From contig JAPLJG010000109.1 in the NCBI GenBank assembly GCA_026388735.1, positions 1 to 64,000 on the forward strand: a stretch of 64,000 nucleotides of DNA, given 5' to 3'. The notes below the pieces were generated by a model. The model ran no database searches, had not been told where the DNA came from, and was given only the letters and a program-made list of their open reading frames with translations. Below, one piece after another: positions 46,790 through 56,363 of the stretch. Both the position numbers and the translations under genes were made by a program. The stretch comes from Deltaproteobacteria bacterium (GTDB taxonomy: Bacteria > Desulfobacterota > Desulfobulbia > Desulfobulbales > Desulfurivibrionaceae). Positions within the stretch are counted from its first letter, which is position 1. Each line of letters begins with the position of its first letter.

Positions 46790-47155
46790 ATGCGCAAAAA
46801 ATCAGCCAACAATTCCGGTCTGGTCTACTCCACGGAACACGGCCGGACCTGCCCGAACTGCGCCAGGCCTGTGGCCCAGTGCAGCTGCGGGCAGAAAAAG
46901 GCCACAGCAAAAAGCGACGGCATCGTCCGGGTCTCGCGGGAAACCAAGGGCCGCAAAGGCAGCGGCGTGACCCTGATCACCGGCCTGCCTTTGGCTGAGC
47001 CCGAGCTTGCCGCCCTGGCCAAACAGCTCAAGCAGCGCTGCGGCAGCGGCGGCACCGTGAAAAACGGGGTTATCGAGATCCAGGGCGACCACCGGGAGGT
47101 GGTGCTGGTGGAACTTATCCGCCTTGGCTACCAGGCAAAAAAGGCCGGCGGCTGA
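46790..47155 (+). CDS. SUI1/YciH-family translation initiation factor-like protein
   Basis: The 121-aa protein matches the bacterial YciH/SUI1 family: after a short N terminus with CPNCARPVAQCSCG (zinc-binding-like cysteines) come RVSRETKGRKGSGVTLITGLP and the C-terminal GTVKNGVIEIQGDHRE. It probably acts in translation start fidelity, a role inferred from the eukaryotic eIF1 fold. The ATG at 46790 is preferred; the site is weak. Its stop overlaps the next ATG. Confidence 0.9.
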   Translation: MRKKSANNSGLVYSTEHGRTCPNCARPVAQCSCGQKKATAKSDGIVRVSRETKGRKGSGVTLITGLPLAEPELAALAKQLKQRCGSGGTVKNGVIEIQGDHREVVLVELIRLGYQAKKAGG

Positions 47156-47439
47156 TGGCGGCCTCTCCCCCCAGTCAGCCCGCCTGGTTTGTCTATCTGG
47201 TTCGCTGCCGGGACGACACCCTCTATTGCGGGATCGCCACAGACCTGGCCCGAAGACTGGGAGAACACAACTCTGCGGACAAGGGGGCGAAATACACCAG
47301 GGGGCGACAACCGGTGCAGCTGATCTACTCGGAAGAGGTCGCCTCCAGGGCACAGGCAACCCAACGGGAAGGCCGGATCAAGAGAATGAGCCGAGTCCAA
47401 AAAATGAGGCTCATACAAGACGGGATTTCCCAACAATAA
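47155..47439 (+). CDS. GIY-YIG nuclease-domain protein
   Basis: The 94-aa protein is a minimal GIY-YIG endonuclease (UPF0213 type): VYLVRCRDDTLYCGIATDL supplies the GIY/YIG pair in variant form, and RRLGEHN and the later Glu (TQREGRIKRM) supply catalytic residues. It overlaps the SUI1-like stop by one base. The natural role of this small family is unclear. Confidence 0.9.
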   Translation: MAASPPSQPAWFVYLVRCRDDTLYCGIATDLARRLGEHNSADKGAKYTRGRQPVQLIYSEEVASRAQATQREGRIKRMSRVQKMRLIQDGISQQ

Positions 47440-47468
47440 TGGACCCGCAACAACCCAACGCGGGATTC

Positions 47469-47573
47469 TGTCATTCCGGCGAAGGCCGGAGGTAAGCGAA
47501 CGGAGCGAGACTCCGATCCAGTCTTTTCTGGCAGTTGCAGCAAGGCTGGACCCCGGCCTTCGTCGGGGTGACA
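47469..47573. repeat. Inverted-repeat element (interspersed palindromic type)
   Basis: TGTCATTCCGGCGAAGGCC (from 47469) is inversely repeated at 47553-47573 (CCGGCCTTCGTCGGGGTGAC) with few mismatches, enclosing about 63 bases. This is the common proteobacterial palindrome of the type GTCATTCCCGCGAAGGCGGG. It lies in the non-coding gap 47440-47640 and carries no gene. Confidence 0.75.
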
Positions 47574-47640
47574 AGCTGTTTCGATAGCCCATCAACCGTG
47601 GTTTTAAGCCAAACACGAAACGCCATCCCTGGAGGAATCC

Positions 47641-48555
47641 ATGAAAGTATTCATCGCAGGCGGCACCGGTTTTATCGGACAGGCTCTCATCCGCAAACTT
47701 ATCCAAGAAGGCCATGCCGTCACCGCGCTGGCCAGAAACCCCGACAAACTCGGCGATCTCGCTGCACAGATTCGCATGGTTCCCGGCTCACCGCTCATCC
47801 CCGGCCCCTGGCAACAGAAACTGGCCAACCATGAGGTGATCATCAACCTAACTGGCGCAAGCAGCTTCACCCGTTGGACGCCAGCGGCAAAAAAAATTAT
47901 CCTGCACAGCCGGATTACAGCGACCAGAAACATTGTCGAGGCCATCCCTGGCAAAGGCCCCTCCCCCGTCACCCTGATCAATGCCAGCGCCTCCGGGTTC
48001 TATGGTTTTTGCCAGGATGAGGAAAAATACGAGACAGCCCCTTCCGGCACGGGTTTTCTGGCCTCGGTCTGTCAGGCTTGGGAAAAAGAAGCATTACAAG
48101 CCCAGGGCAAAGCCAGGGTTCTCCTGCTGCGGACCGGAGTCGTGCTGGGCAAAAACGGCGGGGCGCTTGCTGCCATGCTGCCCGCTTTCCGCCTCGGACT
48201 CGCGGGAAGACTCGGGCATGGCCAGCAATGGTTCCCCTGGATTCACCTAGACGATCTGACCAGCGCCATCATTTTTCTTATGGAAAACAAGGCGATTCAC
48301 GGCCCGGTTAACCTGAGCGCACCCAGGCCTGTCCGCAACAAGGAGTTTACCAAATGCCTGGGGCAAACCCTCCACAGGCCGACGTTCCTCACGGTGCCGA
48401 GGTTCGCAATTCGCCTTGTTTTGGGGGAAATGAGTTCGGTATTGCTTGAGGGATGCAGGATGATGCCGGGCGTGCTGCTTGAAAACGGTTTCACTTTCCG
48501 CTTCCCGGAAGTCGCGCCCGCCGTTGAGGAGATTGTTGAAAAAAACAAGGGCTGA
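47641..48555 (+). CDS. TIGR01777-family NAD(P)-binding epimerase (SDR39U1-like)
   Basis: The 304-aa protein has the nucleotide-binding GGTGFIGQALIRKL and the family sequence INLTGASSFTRWTPAAKK, followed by ASASGFYGF and WFPWIHLDDLTSAI. This is the TIGR01777 or SDR39U1 group, of unknown substrate. It has a strong ribosome site (CTGGAGGAATCC). Its 3' end faces the CheX gene 20 bases away. Confidence 0.9.
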   Translation: MKVFIAGGTGFIGQALIRKLIQEGHAVTALARNPDKLGDLAAQIRMVPGSPLIPGPWQQKLANHEVIINLTGASSFTRWTPAAKKIILHSRITATRNIVEAIPGKGPSPVTLINASASGFYGFCQDEEKYETAPSGTGFLASVCQAWEKEALQAQGKARVLLLRTGVVLGKNGGALAAMLPAFRLGLAGRLGHGQQWFPWIHLDDLTSAIIFLMENKAIHGPVNLSAPRPVRNKEFTKCLGQTLHRPTFLTVPRFAIRLVLGEMSSVLLEGCRMMPGVLLENGFTFRFPEVAPAVEEIVEKNKG

Positions 48556-48575
48556 AACGGTTATCGTTAGCCTTC

Positions 48576-49046
48576 TTATTTACTGGCCAGATTAGCCTCC
48601 AGCACAAAGGTGCCGCAGTCTGTCTCAAAGGGAATAACGATGATCGGCAAATCAGAGAGGTGATGAATTTCCACCCCCTTGCCAGTGACCATGGTCGGAG
48701 TGGCAAGGTTAAAGCTCATGCCAAGCTTGCCAAATTCCGCCTTGGCGCCGCCGCAGATCATGTTGGTGATCTCACCCACTGCATCGACAATGTCATTATC
48801 GATCTTGGTCTTGGGCTCTTCCATGAGCATCCTGGAAACGATCTGTAGGATACAGGCAGACGGGAAGCTGATGGTCATGCTGCCTTCAATGGTTTCCGAG
48901 GCCATGCCGATAATGCCGGTCACATCGCCATGGGTGCCCATGCCTTCCTTGAGATGCGGTTTCAGCCCAGTCAGTTTAGTGTGGGCCATGGTCTCCAACA
49001 CATTTCTGGTAGCGTGTACAAAAGGATTCAGATATTCAGCCTTCAT
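48576..49046 (-). CDS. cheX: CheX-like chemotaxis phosphatase
   Basis: The 156-aa protein matches CheX: the ExxN motif is present in VGEITNMICGGAKAEF (Glu92, Asn95), with the family sequence MKAEYLNPFVHATRNVLETM at the start. It should dephosphorylate CheY-type receivers. It stands alone with GGGGAATT upstream, and no receiver gene is beside it. It is more canonical than the CheX-like protein at 3318-3848. Confidence 0.9.
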   Translation of the reverse strand: MKAEYLNPFVHATRNVLETMAHTKLTGLKPHLKEGMGTHGDVTGIIGMASETIEGSMTISFPSACILQIVSRMLMEEPKTKIDNDIVDAVGEITNMICGGAKAEFGKLGMSFNLATPTMVTGKGVEIHHLSDLPIIVIPFETDCGTFVLEANLASK

Positions 49047-49280
49047 AATTCCCCTATCACTCGTTCAGACATCCGGCCCAAAAAACCGGCGCATATTTTT
49101 CTCACCTGCTAAAAACCCTGATATGCAGGACATCTCATCAACATCGTACACCAATATTAGGCGTGATCCTAAAAAAAAAGTCAAGAAAAACTGAAGACTT
49201 TTCGGGAGGTTGCAGAATCATGGCAAACAACCGCGACCACCAGGCTCAGGATTGCGCTTCCCGTTATGAAATTACTTGGC

Positions 49281-51629
49281 TTATTGCCGCGCTTTTTCCA
49301 TTGCCTCAAGCCGTGTTGCCAATTCAGCCAGATCAGCGATTGGCAGCTGACAACTGAAATTTTCACAGAGATACACCGTGCTTTTGTTCTCATCCTGGGG
49401 CAGCTCCGCCAGCATCGGTTGGTATTGCTTAAGAAATTCCTGTCCTGCCCCACCATCGGCCAGTAGCATGATCTTTCCGGGCAAAAAACGTTTGCGAATC
49501 ATGGCGAGCATGATCTCGGTATCCGGTCGACCAAGTTTGCCGACAACCACGAACTGCCTGGGCTTACTGCCCTGAAACTCATGGGCCACAAGCATCTGCG
49601 GCAAGATGGGCGGATAGGCGTTCAGCCGCCCGCCAAAGGCATCGATTGTTGCCCCGGCTCTTTTGCGCCAATCATCATTGCCGGTTATCCAGGCAAGTCG
49701 GAGGAGATTGAGGGCGCTCACCGAGTTACCCGTGGGCTCAGCCCCGTCATAATCGGCCTTGGGGCGGACCAGCACGGAACGATCTGCCCCAGAGGTGTCG
49801 AAAAATCCGCCCTGGGTCTCGTCGGCAAACAGAGCAATCTGTTTTTCCGTCAAGGCCATGGCCAGTTGCAGCCAGATGATGTCAAAGGAGGCCTCATAGA
49901 GGTCGAGAAGGCCGTTGGCCAAAAAGGCATAGTCATCGAGCTGCCCGGCAAGCCCGGCCTCAGAATCCCGATAACGCCGGAAGAGCGTGCCGGAAACCGG
50001 GTCATACAGCTTGGCCCGGATAAAGCCAGCGGCCCGTTTGGCCGCAACAAGGTAACGCTTCTCGCCCAACACTTGGGACGCACGGGCAAGGGCGCTGATC
50101 ATGTGGCCGTTCCAGGAGGTGATGACCTTGTCGTCAAGATGCGGCCGGGGTCTTTGCTCCCGCACTGCATGAAGCTTCTTCCGGGAGCGTTCAAGCAATA
50201 GGGACAGATCTTCCTCCGGGATGCGGAACCTTTTGGCGGTCTCGGCCAGGGGGTGGGCGACATAGAGGATGTTTTTTCCGGCGAATTCCTCCTGGGGGTC
50301 GGCAAGGGCATTACCCGCCTCCAACACACCGTAATGGAAAGAAAAGATCGCCCCGTGCTCTTTACCGAGGATGGAAACAATCTCCTCGCTGGTCCAGAGA
50401 TAAAACAACCCTTCGCCATGCACCTCGGGTTTTCCCGCCTGGACGCTGTCGGCATCCTCCGCAGAATAAAAGCCCCCTTCCGGGCTAGTCATATCCCGCA
50501 GGACATAATCGAGAATATCCTGGGCAACATTGGCGTAAAAAGGGTCTTGCCCCAACTGGAAGGCCTCAAGATAGCTGACCGCAAGCTGGGCCTGATCGTA
50601 AAGCATCTTTTCAAAATGGGGCACCCGCCATTGTTCATCCACCGAATAGCGGTGAAAGCCGCCGCCGATATGGTCGTACATCCCACCTGCCGCCATCTTG
50701 CGCAGGGTCACATAGGTCATGTTCTGGGCCTGGGCCTCACCGGTGCGGGCGGCATGGCGCAGTAAAAAATTAAAGAGCACAGGCCGGGGAAACTTGGGCG
50801 CCCGGCCAAATCCGCCGAATTCGGCATCGTACTCTGCGGCAATCTGTCGGAAGGCCTTAGCAAAGATATCCGCCTCGATCTTCCCGCCATCGGAATCCGT
50901 GGCCTTCTGGCGGATATGGTCGGTAATATTGGCCGCCGATTCAAAAATCTTTTCGGGCCGGTTACCCCAGGAATCGTGCACCGCAACAAGAACCTCGACA
51001 AAACCGGGCAGACCCTGCCGGGCCTCGGGCGGGAAATAGGTGCCCCCGTAGAAGGGCTGCAAATCAGGGGTGAGAAACACCGACATAGGCCAGCCGCCAT
51101 GGCCGGTCAAAGCTTGCACCGCAGCCATGTATATCTGGTCAAGATCAGGGCGTTCCTCCCGATCTACCTTAATGCAGACAAAATATTCGTTGAGAAGCCT
51201 CGCCACCTCCGGATTCTCAAAAGATTCATGGGCCATGACATGGCACCAGTGGCAGGTGGAATAACCGATGGAAAGAAAAATCGGCTTGTTTTCTTTGCGC
51301 GCCAGGGCAAAGGCTTCTTCTCCCCAGGGAAACCAGGCCACTGGGTTAAAGGCATGCTGGAGAAGATAGGGGCTTTTTTCGGTTACGAGTCGGTTGGGCT
51401 GTTTCCCCTGGGCCAATTGCTGGCCAACAAAGGTCTGGATGGTCGCGGTGGTAGTTGCCATTGATACCTCCCCTTGCCGGACAAAAAGCTCCGGCCTGGA
51501 ACATGATGCTGACAGGAGCAACAGACAGACAAGACAGAGGGATCTTGCATGTTTTCCCCACATCCTGCCCAGCCCAGCGGACAGGCATCCTTTAAAGTTC
51601 AACGTACCGTTAAAGATGGGCGCCATCAT
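49281..51629 (-). CDS. Thioredoxin-domain protein of the DUF255/YyaL family, probable lipoprotein
   Basis: The 782-aa protein begins with a lipoprotein-like signal ([10 protein letters not shown], lipid Cys43), then the DUF255 thioredoxin-like domain ([32 protein letters not shown]) and a long alpha/alpha-barrel of the glycosidase type. Function is unknown. The start is uncertain: ATG 51629 overlaps the upstream stop (ATGA), ATG 51563 begins closer to the signal, and ATG 51461 has the strongest ribosome site (AGGGGAGG) but would give a cytosolic form without the signal. More than one form may be made. Confidence 0.85.
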   Translation of the reverse strand: MMAPIFNGTLNFKGCLSAGLGRMWGKHARSLCLVCLLLLSASCSRPELFVRQGEVSMATTTATIQTFVGQQLAQGKQPNRLVTEKSPYLLQHAFNPVAWFPWGEEAFALARKENKPIFLSIGYSTCHWCHVMAHESFENPEVARLLNEYFVCIKVDREERPDLDQIYMAAVQALTGHGGWPMSVFLTPDLQPFYGGTYFPPEARQGLPGFVEVLVAVHDSWGNRPEKIFESAANITDHIRQKATDSDGGKIEADIFAKAFRQIAAEYDAEFGGFGRAPKFPRPVLFNFLLRHAARTGEAQAQNMTYVTLRKMAAGGMYDHIGGGFHRYSVDEQWRVPHFEKMLYDQAQLAVSYLEAFQLGQDPFYANVAQDILDYVLRDMTSPEGGFYSAEDADSVQAGKPEVHGEGLFYLWTSEEIVSILGKEHGAIFSFHYGVLEAGNALADPQEEFAGKNILYVAHPLAETAKRFRIPEEDLSLLLERSRKKLHAVREQRPRPHLDDKVITSWNGHMISALARASQVLGEKRYLVAAKRAAGFIRAKLYDPVSGTLFRRYRDSEAGLAGQLDDYAFLANGLLDLYEASFDIIWLQLAMALTEKQIALFADETQGGFFDTSGADRSVLVRPKADYDGAEPTGNSVSALNLLRLAWITGNDDWRKRAGATIDAFGGRLNAYPPILPQMLVAHEFQGSKPRQFVVVGKLGRPDTEIMLAMIRKRFLPGKIMLLADGGAGQEFLKQYQPMLAELPQDENKSTVYLCENFSCQLPIADLAELATRLEAMEKARQ

Positions 51630-53643
51630 CGTTCAGACATCGAACGGATAGTAAGAGCCAAGGCGAAAAACGGTGCCAAAAACAGGGTGAGGACCACCAT
51701 GCAGCTCTTCTGGGCATCGGGACTTTTCACCAGACGGACAAGATCTGGGTCAAGCACACCTGCAAGCGCGATGGTGATAATCGGCAAAGACAAAAAGGCG
51801 AACACGCTGAACACCAGCTCAGCCATAATCAGCTTCCTAAGAAAGATCATTAGGGTATCCAGAGCAAGTTTCACCTTCAGCATGCGGTCGACCAAGCCTG
51901 CCAGGATCTCAACCTGGTCCTGGCCTGCCTTTAGGCGCGTTCTGGACTCGGCCAAACTCTCGCCAGCAATGCTTCTGGCTTCGACAAACTTTCTCTTCCC
52001 GGCAAATAGAAAATTCTTAAAATCCCGAAAAAAAGACTGATAAGGATACTCCTGCCAGAAGATATTGTAATCCGCCCAAACGATGGCCGCCGCATCCACC
52101 TTAACATTCAAATCCTCAAGTCTTGTCTCGCGTAGACGGGGACAGGCCTTGCTCAAGGAATTGGCGCGATCCGCAACATCAAGAACATCATAGACGCCGT
52201 TTCGCCGAAACTGTTCTTCCAGATTGGCCAGCAGCGCAAGATTCGTCTGAAGTTCCGCATCTTCCTCCGCACCGAACCAAGCCTGCACCTGTTCCCAAGC
52301 CTCTTTCGCCTCGGCCAGGTTCTCCCCAGCCTCTTTATTTTTCTGTTCAAACAGTCCGGAAAGCACGTTCTCCACCATGCTGTTGGCGGCCAACAGGGCT
52401 GGGTCCATGAGGGCGATCATAAAATACCTGCGATCTCCGGCCGCCAACTTACGGAGCAACTGCATCTGCTGCTGCCCGTGGCCTTCGTGGATATTCGCCT
52501 GAATAAGGCTGTACTGGATCTCAAAACAATCGACATAGAGCTTGGCTATCGAGCTCAGCAGTTGCTCAGCCTTCCAGTGCTGGCCAGCCAGCCTATGAAA
52601 TCTAGCAAAAAGAAGACTGATATATATCTTTTCTTTTTCCGTGCTGGCCGTACTGTTCGCCATTTCCAGAAAATGGGCCATATCCCCCACCCGTCCGCGC
52701 TCCAGGGCGATAAAAGCCTGGCCAAGGGTGGCGTAGAATTGTTTCCCTCCCAAGGCGTGGCTTTCTGCCTTCATAAAATCAAAAGCCTGCTTGTAGTGGC
52801 CAACCCGCAGGCAATCAAGACCGGCATGCAGATTACGGCTGTCCACATTGACCCTGCTGGCTTTTCCGCCGCCGTCCCAGGACGAAAGCAGGGAAAAAGC
52901 AGAGTAGGCCAGGAAACGCGGCTGGTAAATGAGATACATGTCGAAATATGCGACGTACACCTGCAAGGCTGGATCGTTACGAATCTGGGCGGCGTCGATG
53001 TTTGTGGCCAGCAGCTCCGCCATTTTTTTCTGCTCGCCCATGGTCCGATTGAACAGATCGTCGATCTTTGGCAATTGGCCATGCCGCAGTAAAAACACTC
53101 CGAACAAGCTCCCTTGGTAGCCAGAAACCTGCCGGTAAAAAGCCGCTCGCGTTTCAATTCGCTGAGCTCGCCGGAAAAAACCAATTGGAACAATCCGTCT
53201 CCGGCATCCACAAATTGATGGGCAGGCAGCCGTTTTCCAGCAAAAAGCTGATTCCACTGAAGCTTCAACGCCCGGGTCACATGGGGGATTTCCTGCTGCA
53301 CCACACCCCAGATCGGGGCGGTGGTCTCGCCAAAATCGACAGGCGGATCTTTTTTCCGGTGCAGATGCAAGATAACCTGAAGAGGAACCGCGCCCCAATC
53401 TGCTTGCCACTGGTGTTTTTTGAGAGACTCCAGACTTTCGATAAAGGTACTCAAGGCGGCAAAAGGCTCGTCATAATAAATGAGCATCAGCTCAGCAGTA
53501 CTTTCCGGCGCCTCGATCCCCACCTGAATAAGAAGGTTGCGCAGGGCTTGCAGAAATGCAGGCCACCGTCCCTGAAGAATCTTTTCCCCCTGATATGACA
53601 GGGGCCGAATGGCCAACAGGGAGGAATGATCAATTTCTTTCAT
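51626..53643 (-). pseudogene. Large helical protein with C-terminal membrane helices, frameshifted
   Basis: The N-terminal frame from ATG 53643 (MKEIDHSSLL) is good sequence through about SELKRERLFTGRF, after which it turns to noise. The continuing sequence (GQLPKIDDLFNRTMGEQKKM onward) is in another frame that runs to 51626. The span is 2018 bases, one short of 673 codons, so a single missing base near 53111-53113 (CCC on the + strand) would join them into about 672 aa. The protein is mostly helical, TPR-like in the middle (FMKAESHALGGKQFYATLG), with two C-terminal membrane helices. I do not recognise it. Its stop overlaps the DUF255 start. Confidence 0.7.
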
Positions 53644-53862
53644 ATTTTTTTTGCCCGAACGCTTTTTTTCCCTGTTACCGCAACGTCGCCATTACGACAT
53701 TGTACGTTTTTTCCACTCGCATCACCACACCAGTTTTTCATCGGAAGGAAAAAAGCTGGCTGAGATTTCAAACAATGATTACCTTGCGAAAAATCAGGCG
53801 CTGACAACGCGCTTATTCCCCAAGACCCACATTTTCAAAGCAACACACTGGGACCCACACCA

Positions 53863-54522
53863 ATGACCTCCGACCCGGAACTCCTCTCCGCCGACAATGT
53901 AAAACGATTCGATGATGCCGCCGCAGACTGGGAAGAAAAACCCCAACGCGTCGCCCTTGCCCGTAAGGTGGCCGAGGCGATCCAGCGGGCGATTCCCCTT
54001 GCCAGCACCATGCAGGTTCTCGAATACGGCTGCGGCACCGGCCTGGTCTCCCGGGCCTTGAGCCCGCATTTCGCAACAATCCTTGCCGTTGACACCTCAC
54101 CGCAGATGCTGGAGGTTCTTCGCCAGAAGGCCAGGGATGAAAAGATCGGCAACATTGAAACCCTTGCCCATGACCTGACCAGACAGCCCCTGCCGAACAA
54201 TAACTTTGATCTAGTAATGAGCAGTATGACCCTGCACCACATCCCCGATGTCGAGGCGCTGCTGACTCAGTTTTTCGCCGCGCTGAAACCAGGGGGCTAT
54301 CTGACCGTGGCCGATCTGCTCACGGAAGACGGCTCCTTTCATGATGACAACAGCGGAGTCGCTCACTACGGAATCAACCCGGAAGAAATCCGGGCCATCC
54401 TGGCAAAAAACGGCGGTCTGGACATTGCCGTGCAAGAGATCCACACCATTGAAAAGCAGCAGGGAAACGGTGCCAAGCGAGGTTACCCTGTGTTTCTTGC
54501 CTGGTGCAGGAAGGGGAAATAA
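53863..54522 (+). CDS. SAM-dependent methyltransferase, UbiE/type 11
   Basis: The 219-aa enzyme has motif I LEYGCGTGLVSRAL, the acidic strand-2 end AVDTSPQML and the type-11 sequence MSSMTLHHIPDVEAL with LKPGGYLTVADL. The substrate is unknown. It is followed by a pirin gene 2 bases after the stop. Confidence 0.9.
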   Translation: MTSDPELLSADNVKRFDDAAADWEEKPQRVALARKVAEAIQRAIPLASTMQVLEYGCGTGLVSRALSPHFATILAVDTSPQMLEVLRQKARDEKIGNIETLAHDLTRQPLPNNNFDLVMSSMTLHHIPDVEALLTQFFAALKPGGYLTVADLLTEDGSFHDDNSGVAHYGINPEEIRAILAKNGGLDIAVQEIHTIEKQQGNGAKRGYPVFLAWCRKGK

Positions 54523-54524
54523 AG

Positions 54525-55271
54525 ATGATAACAACCATTGACGGCGATGCCCGTCATTTCAGTGATTTCGGCTGGCTTAAAACCTACTGGCTCTTTTCTT
54601 TTTCCGACTACTACGCCCCGAACAACATCCAGTTTGGTCCTCTCCGGGTGTTCAACGACGACGTGGTGGTTCCCGGCACGGGTTTCCCCACCCATCCCCA
54701 CGAGGAGATGGAGATCATCACCATTGTGCTGGAAGGCGAGATAACTCACAAAGACAGCATGAACAACACCAGCGTCATCAAGGCCGGCGATGTCCAGCGC
54801 ATGTCTGCGGGCACCGGCCTTACCCACTCGGAATACAACGCCGGCAAAGCGCCGGTCCATTTTTATCAAATCTGGATCTATCCGGACAAACACGGTCTGC
54901 GCCCGTCCTATGACCAGCGCAGTTTCAAAAAAGAAGACTGGCAGAACCAACTGCTGCCCATCGCCTCGGGCCAACGGCATAAAAACGTGGTGCGTTTTCA
55001 CAGTGGCGCCACGATCTACCGGGGTGAGCTTGATCCTGGCCGGGCCATCAGCTACGACACCACCGATGACCGCCGCATTTTCCTCTATCTCACCTCCGGC
55101 GAGTTGGTGGTCAACCGAACCCGGTTGCTGCCAAAATACCAGGCCAGAATAGATATGGAGAAGAACCTCGTGTTACAGGCAGAAAAAAAATCAGATTTTA
55201 TCCTCATCGACCTGCCTACCTGCCGGGGCTGGGGCTACGACAAAGAAACCCTGAGAGGCGGCCGCTTCTAA
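54525..55271 (+). CDS. Pirin-family bicupin
   Basis: The 248-aa protein has the pirin signature: TGFPTHPHEEMEIITIVLEG (metal-binding His and Glu), DVQRMSAGTGLTHSEYN, and a second cupin half. Pirins bind Fe and some act as quercetinases or as redox sensors. ATG 54525 is chosen for its ribosome site (AGGGGAAATAAAG). It is co-transcribed with the methyltransferase upstream. Confidence 0.92.
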   Translation: MITTIDGDARHFSDFGWLKTYWLFSFSDYYAPNNIQFGPLRVFNDDVVVPGTGFPTHPHEEMEIITIVLEGEITHKDSMNNTSVIKAGDVQRMSAGTGLTHSEYNAGKAPVHFYQIWIYPDKHGLRPSYDQRSFKKEDWQNQLLPIASGQRHKNVVRFHSGATIYRGELDPGRAISYDTTDDRRIFLYLTSGELVVNRTRLLPKYQARIDMEKNLVLQAEKKSDFILIDLPTCRGWGYDKETLRGGRF

Positions 55272-55297
55272 CAGGCTGTTAAAAAAGGAGATTTCCC

Positions 55298-55690
55298 ATG
55301 GTACGTAAAATCAGCGGAGCCTTCACCGGCGGAGCCATCGGCGCACTCATCGACAGCGTCAATATCTGGATCTTGGGTCAGGCCGGGATAACGGCCATGC
55401 TTGGCATCAGCCTGCGCCCGCAATTCACCGGCCTCTGGCTCTATCCTCGGCTGGTCTGGGGCGGCATCTGGGCCATGCTGCTGATCCTGCCGTTTTTCCG
55501 GCAAAAAACAGCCCTGCGCGGCATCCTCATGAGCCTGGTTCCCACCACCATGATGCTTGGCATGGTCTTTCCGGAAATGGGCATGGGGCTGCTGGGCCTC
55601 AAGGCCGGACTCCTGACCCCGCTTCTCGTGCTGCTTTTAAATTTCGTGTATGGCATGGTGGCATCTTTTTGGTACAAGAGTTGCGCGTGA
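55298..55690 (+). CDS. Small integral membrane protein of unknown function
   Basis: The 130-aa protein has about four hydrophobic segments, glycine-rich first helix (GAFTGGAIGALIDSVNIWIL) and a cytoplasmic end at YKSCA. A ribosome site (AAAAAGGAGATTTCCC) precedes the ATG. It resembles YqhR-type or DUF-like membrane proteins in outline, but I cannot name it. It is followed by the phosphatase gene. Confidence 0.7.
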   Translation: MVRKISGAFTGGAIGALIDSVNIWILGQAGITAMLGISLRPQFTGLWLYPRLVWGGIWAMLLILPFFRQKTALRGILMSLVPTTMMLGMVFPEMGMGLLGLKAGLLTPLLVLLLNFVYGMVASFWYKSCA

Positions 55691-55694
55691 TGAA

Positions 55695-56351
55695 ATGAAG
55701 GGAAAAATCTTTGCCATCGGCGACATCCACGGTTGCGCGGCCAAACTCGAGATTCTGCTAAACCGCCTCCCGTTTGACCGCGAACACGACACCTTGGTCT
55801 TTTTAGGCGATTATCTGGATCGCGGCCCTGATGTCAAGGGAGTGCTGGACCAGCTCTGCCAACTAAAGGCCGATGGGGTGCGGATTGTCCCGCTCATGGG
55901 CAACCACGAGTATTTGCTGCTGGAATACCACCGAAGCGGCGATCAGACGCTGCTCCCCTATCTGAGACGGCTTGGCATGGAAAACACCCTGGAAAGCTAC
56001 GGCGGAGCCAGCCTCAGTGCGCTTGCCGCCCTTGCGTTCATGCCCAGGGAACACCAAGATTTTCTCGCCTCTCTGCTGCCCTATTGGGAAACCGAAGAAT
56101 ATATTTTCGTACACGCCGGGCTGCGTCACGACCAACCCTTGGCCGAACAGGACATCTCCGATCTCTGTGAGGTTCGGGAGCCCTTTCTTTCAGAAGAGCG
56201 GGACTATGGCAAACGCGTCATCTTCGGCCACACCCCATTTGCCACCCCCCTACTCACGCCCTTCCGAACCGGCATCGATACCGGCGCGGCCTACGGCAAT
56301 CTGCTTACCGCTGTAGAACTGCCGGGACTGCACTTCCATCACGCAGCCTGA
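55695..56351 (+). CDS. PPP-family serine/threonine-type protein phosphatase
   Basis: The 218-aa protein has all metal-binding motifs of the PPP superfamily: GDIHG (residues 9-13), GDYLDRG, GNHEY and a late FGHTPF. It is cytosolic and the size matches bacterial PrpA/B-like enzymes. ATG 55695 follows the membrane protein stop by 4 bases. Targets could be phosphoproteins or nucleotides such as Ap4A; family members differ. Confidence 0.9.
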   Translation: MKGKIFAIGDIHGCAAKLEILLNRLPFDREHDTLVFLGDYLDRGPDVKGVLDQLCQLKADGVRIVPLMGNHEYLLLEYHRSGDQTLLPYLRRLGMENTLESYGGASLSALAALAFMPREHQDFLASLLPYWETEEYIFVHAGLRHDQPLAEQDISDLCEVREPFLSEERDYGKRVIFGHTPFATPLLTPFRTGIDTGAAYGNLLTAVELPGLHFHHAA

Positions 56352-56363
56352 CCGTTCACCAAC

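Noticed and set aside
53101..53118. Cysteine-rich ACSECFYCGMANC motif read as a metal site
   Set aside because: It lies in the out-of-frame part after the frameshift; the other frame gives the continuing protein there.
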